64,000 bases of DNA from positions 682,001-746,000 of the forward strand of contig CAWIIF010000004.1 in assembly GCA_963836015.1 (NCBI GenBank), given 5' to 3'. The DNA is from CAWCDJ01 sp963836015 (GTDB lineage: Bacteria; Acidobacteriota; Terriglobia; Bryobacterales; Bryobacteraceae). The position numbers and the translations under genes were made by a program. Below, piece by piece: positions 62,141-64,000 of this stretch; position 1 is the first letter of the stretch, and each line of letters begins with the position of its first letter. Below the pieces are notes generated by a model that was not told the origin of the DNA, made no database searches, and saw only the letters and a program-made list of their open reading frames with translations.

Positions 62141-64000
<1,860 letters not shown>

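Overview
The window is high-GC chromosomal DNA that most resembles an acidobacterium of the Bryobacter/Solibacter type. The lineage call is inference from gene content: two VWFA-type exported proteins of the acidobacterial kind, a very large carboxypeptidase-regulatory TonB-dependent receptor, a PadR plus ADOP-type (FtsX/MacB) permease pair, CRTAC1/ASPIC-UnbV and malectin proteins, a TIGR03790-type protein and many exported TPR proteins. It ends in an rRNA operon (5S and the 3' part of 23S, minus strand).

Layout. 1-9.5 kb: the end of a TPR protein, then a minus-strand block of a membrane-anchored malectin protein, a VWFA protein, a TPR protein and the receptor. 9.5-14.9 kb: a plus-strand operon of a TPR-deiodinase-like fusion, a TPR protein, a seven-heme cytochrome c and a Tat-exported CRTAC1 protein. 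14.9-22.8 kb: ADOP permease with its PadR repressor, a YihY/BrkB membrane protein, an ECF42-like sigma factor with its YCII/DGPF partner, an exported hypothetical protein, a peptidyl-prolyl isomerase and a BON protein. 22.8-28.0 kb: a compact five-gene type III-A-like CRISPR effector operon (cas10, csm2, csm3, csm4, csm5). It has no cas1, cas2, cas6, CARF effector or CRISPR array in the window, and its Cas10 lacks the N-terminal HD nuclease. 28-34 kb: core genes thrB, frr, pyrH, tsf, rpsB, rpsI, rplM. 34-38.4 kb: an ABC-F ATPase and a small accessory strip (ribbon-helix-helix micro-gene, a gene broken by two amber codons, BrnT/BrnA toxin-antitoxin, a broken orphan HigA with an intact-looking operator). 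38.4-54.9 kb: uvrB, a heptosyltransferase, truB, two methyltransferases, a family 2 glycosyltransferase, rodZ, pgsA, a sulfatase-fold protein lacking active-site motifs, a DNA glycosylase, a second VWFA protein, rfbD, PilZ, a LysR regulator and a TIGR03790-type protein. 54.9-61.9 kb: a CpxP/Spy-like protein divergent from a CpxR/CpxA-like two-component pair with CpxR-box-like repeats between them, then murJ, a DmlA-like dehydrogenase and an exported esterase. 61.9-64 kb: rRNA.

The strongest candidate for an unusual system is the HD-less Csm operon. Its cyclase motif (GGDD) and the predicted Csm3 target-RNA-cleaving aspartate are present, so it looks built for RNA-triggered cyclic oligoadenylate signalling and RNA cleavage without the HD DNase. 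Its guides and effector must come from elsewhere in the genome. Csm2 carries a disordered Gly/Pro/Arg/Asp-rich tail and Csm4 a Pro/Ala-rich insert, both unusual for the families.

A caution on sequence quality: six otherwise well-conserved genes each need exactly one base removed to read through (near 11314, 16150, 43789, 46520, 58948 and 61740). All six are +1 shifts, which looks more like assembly or base-calling insertions than true decay.
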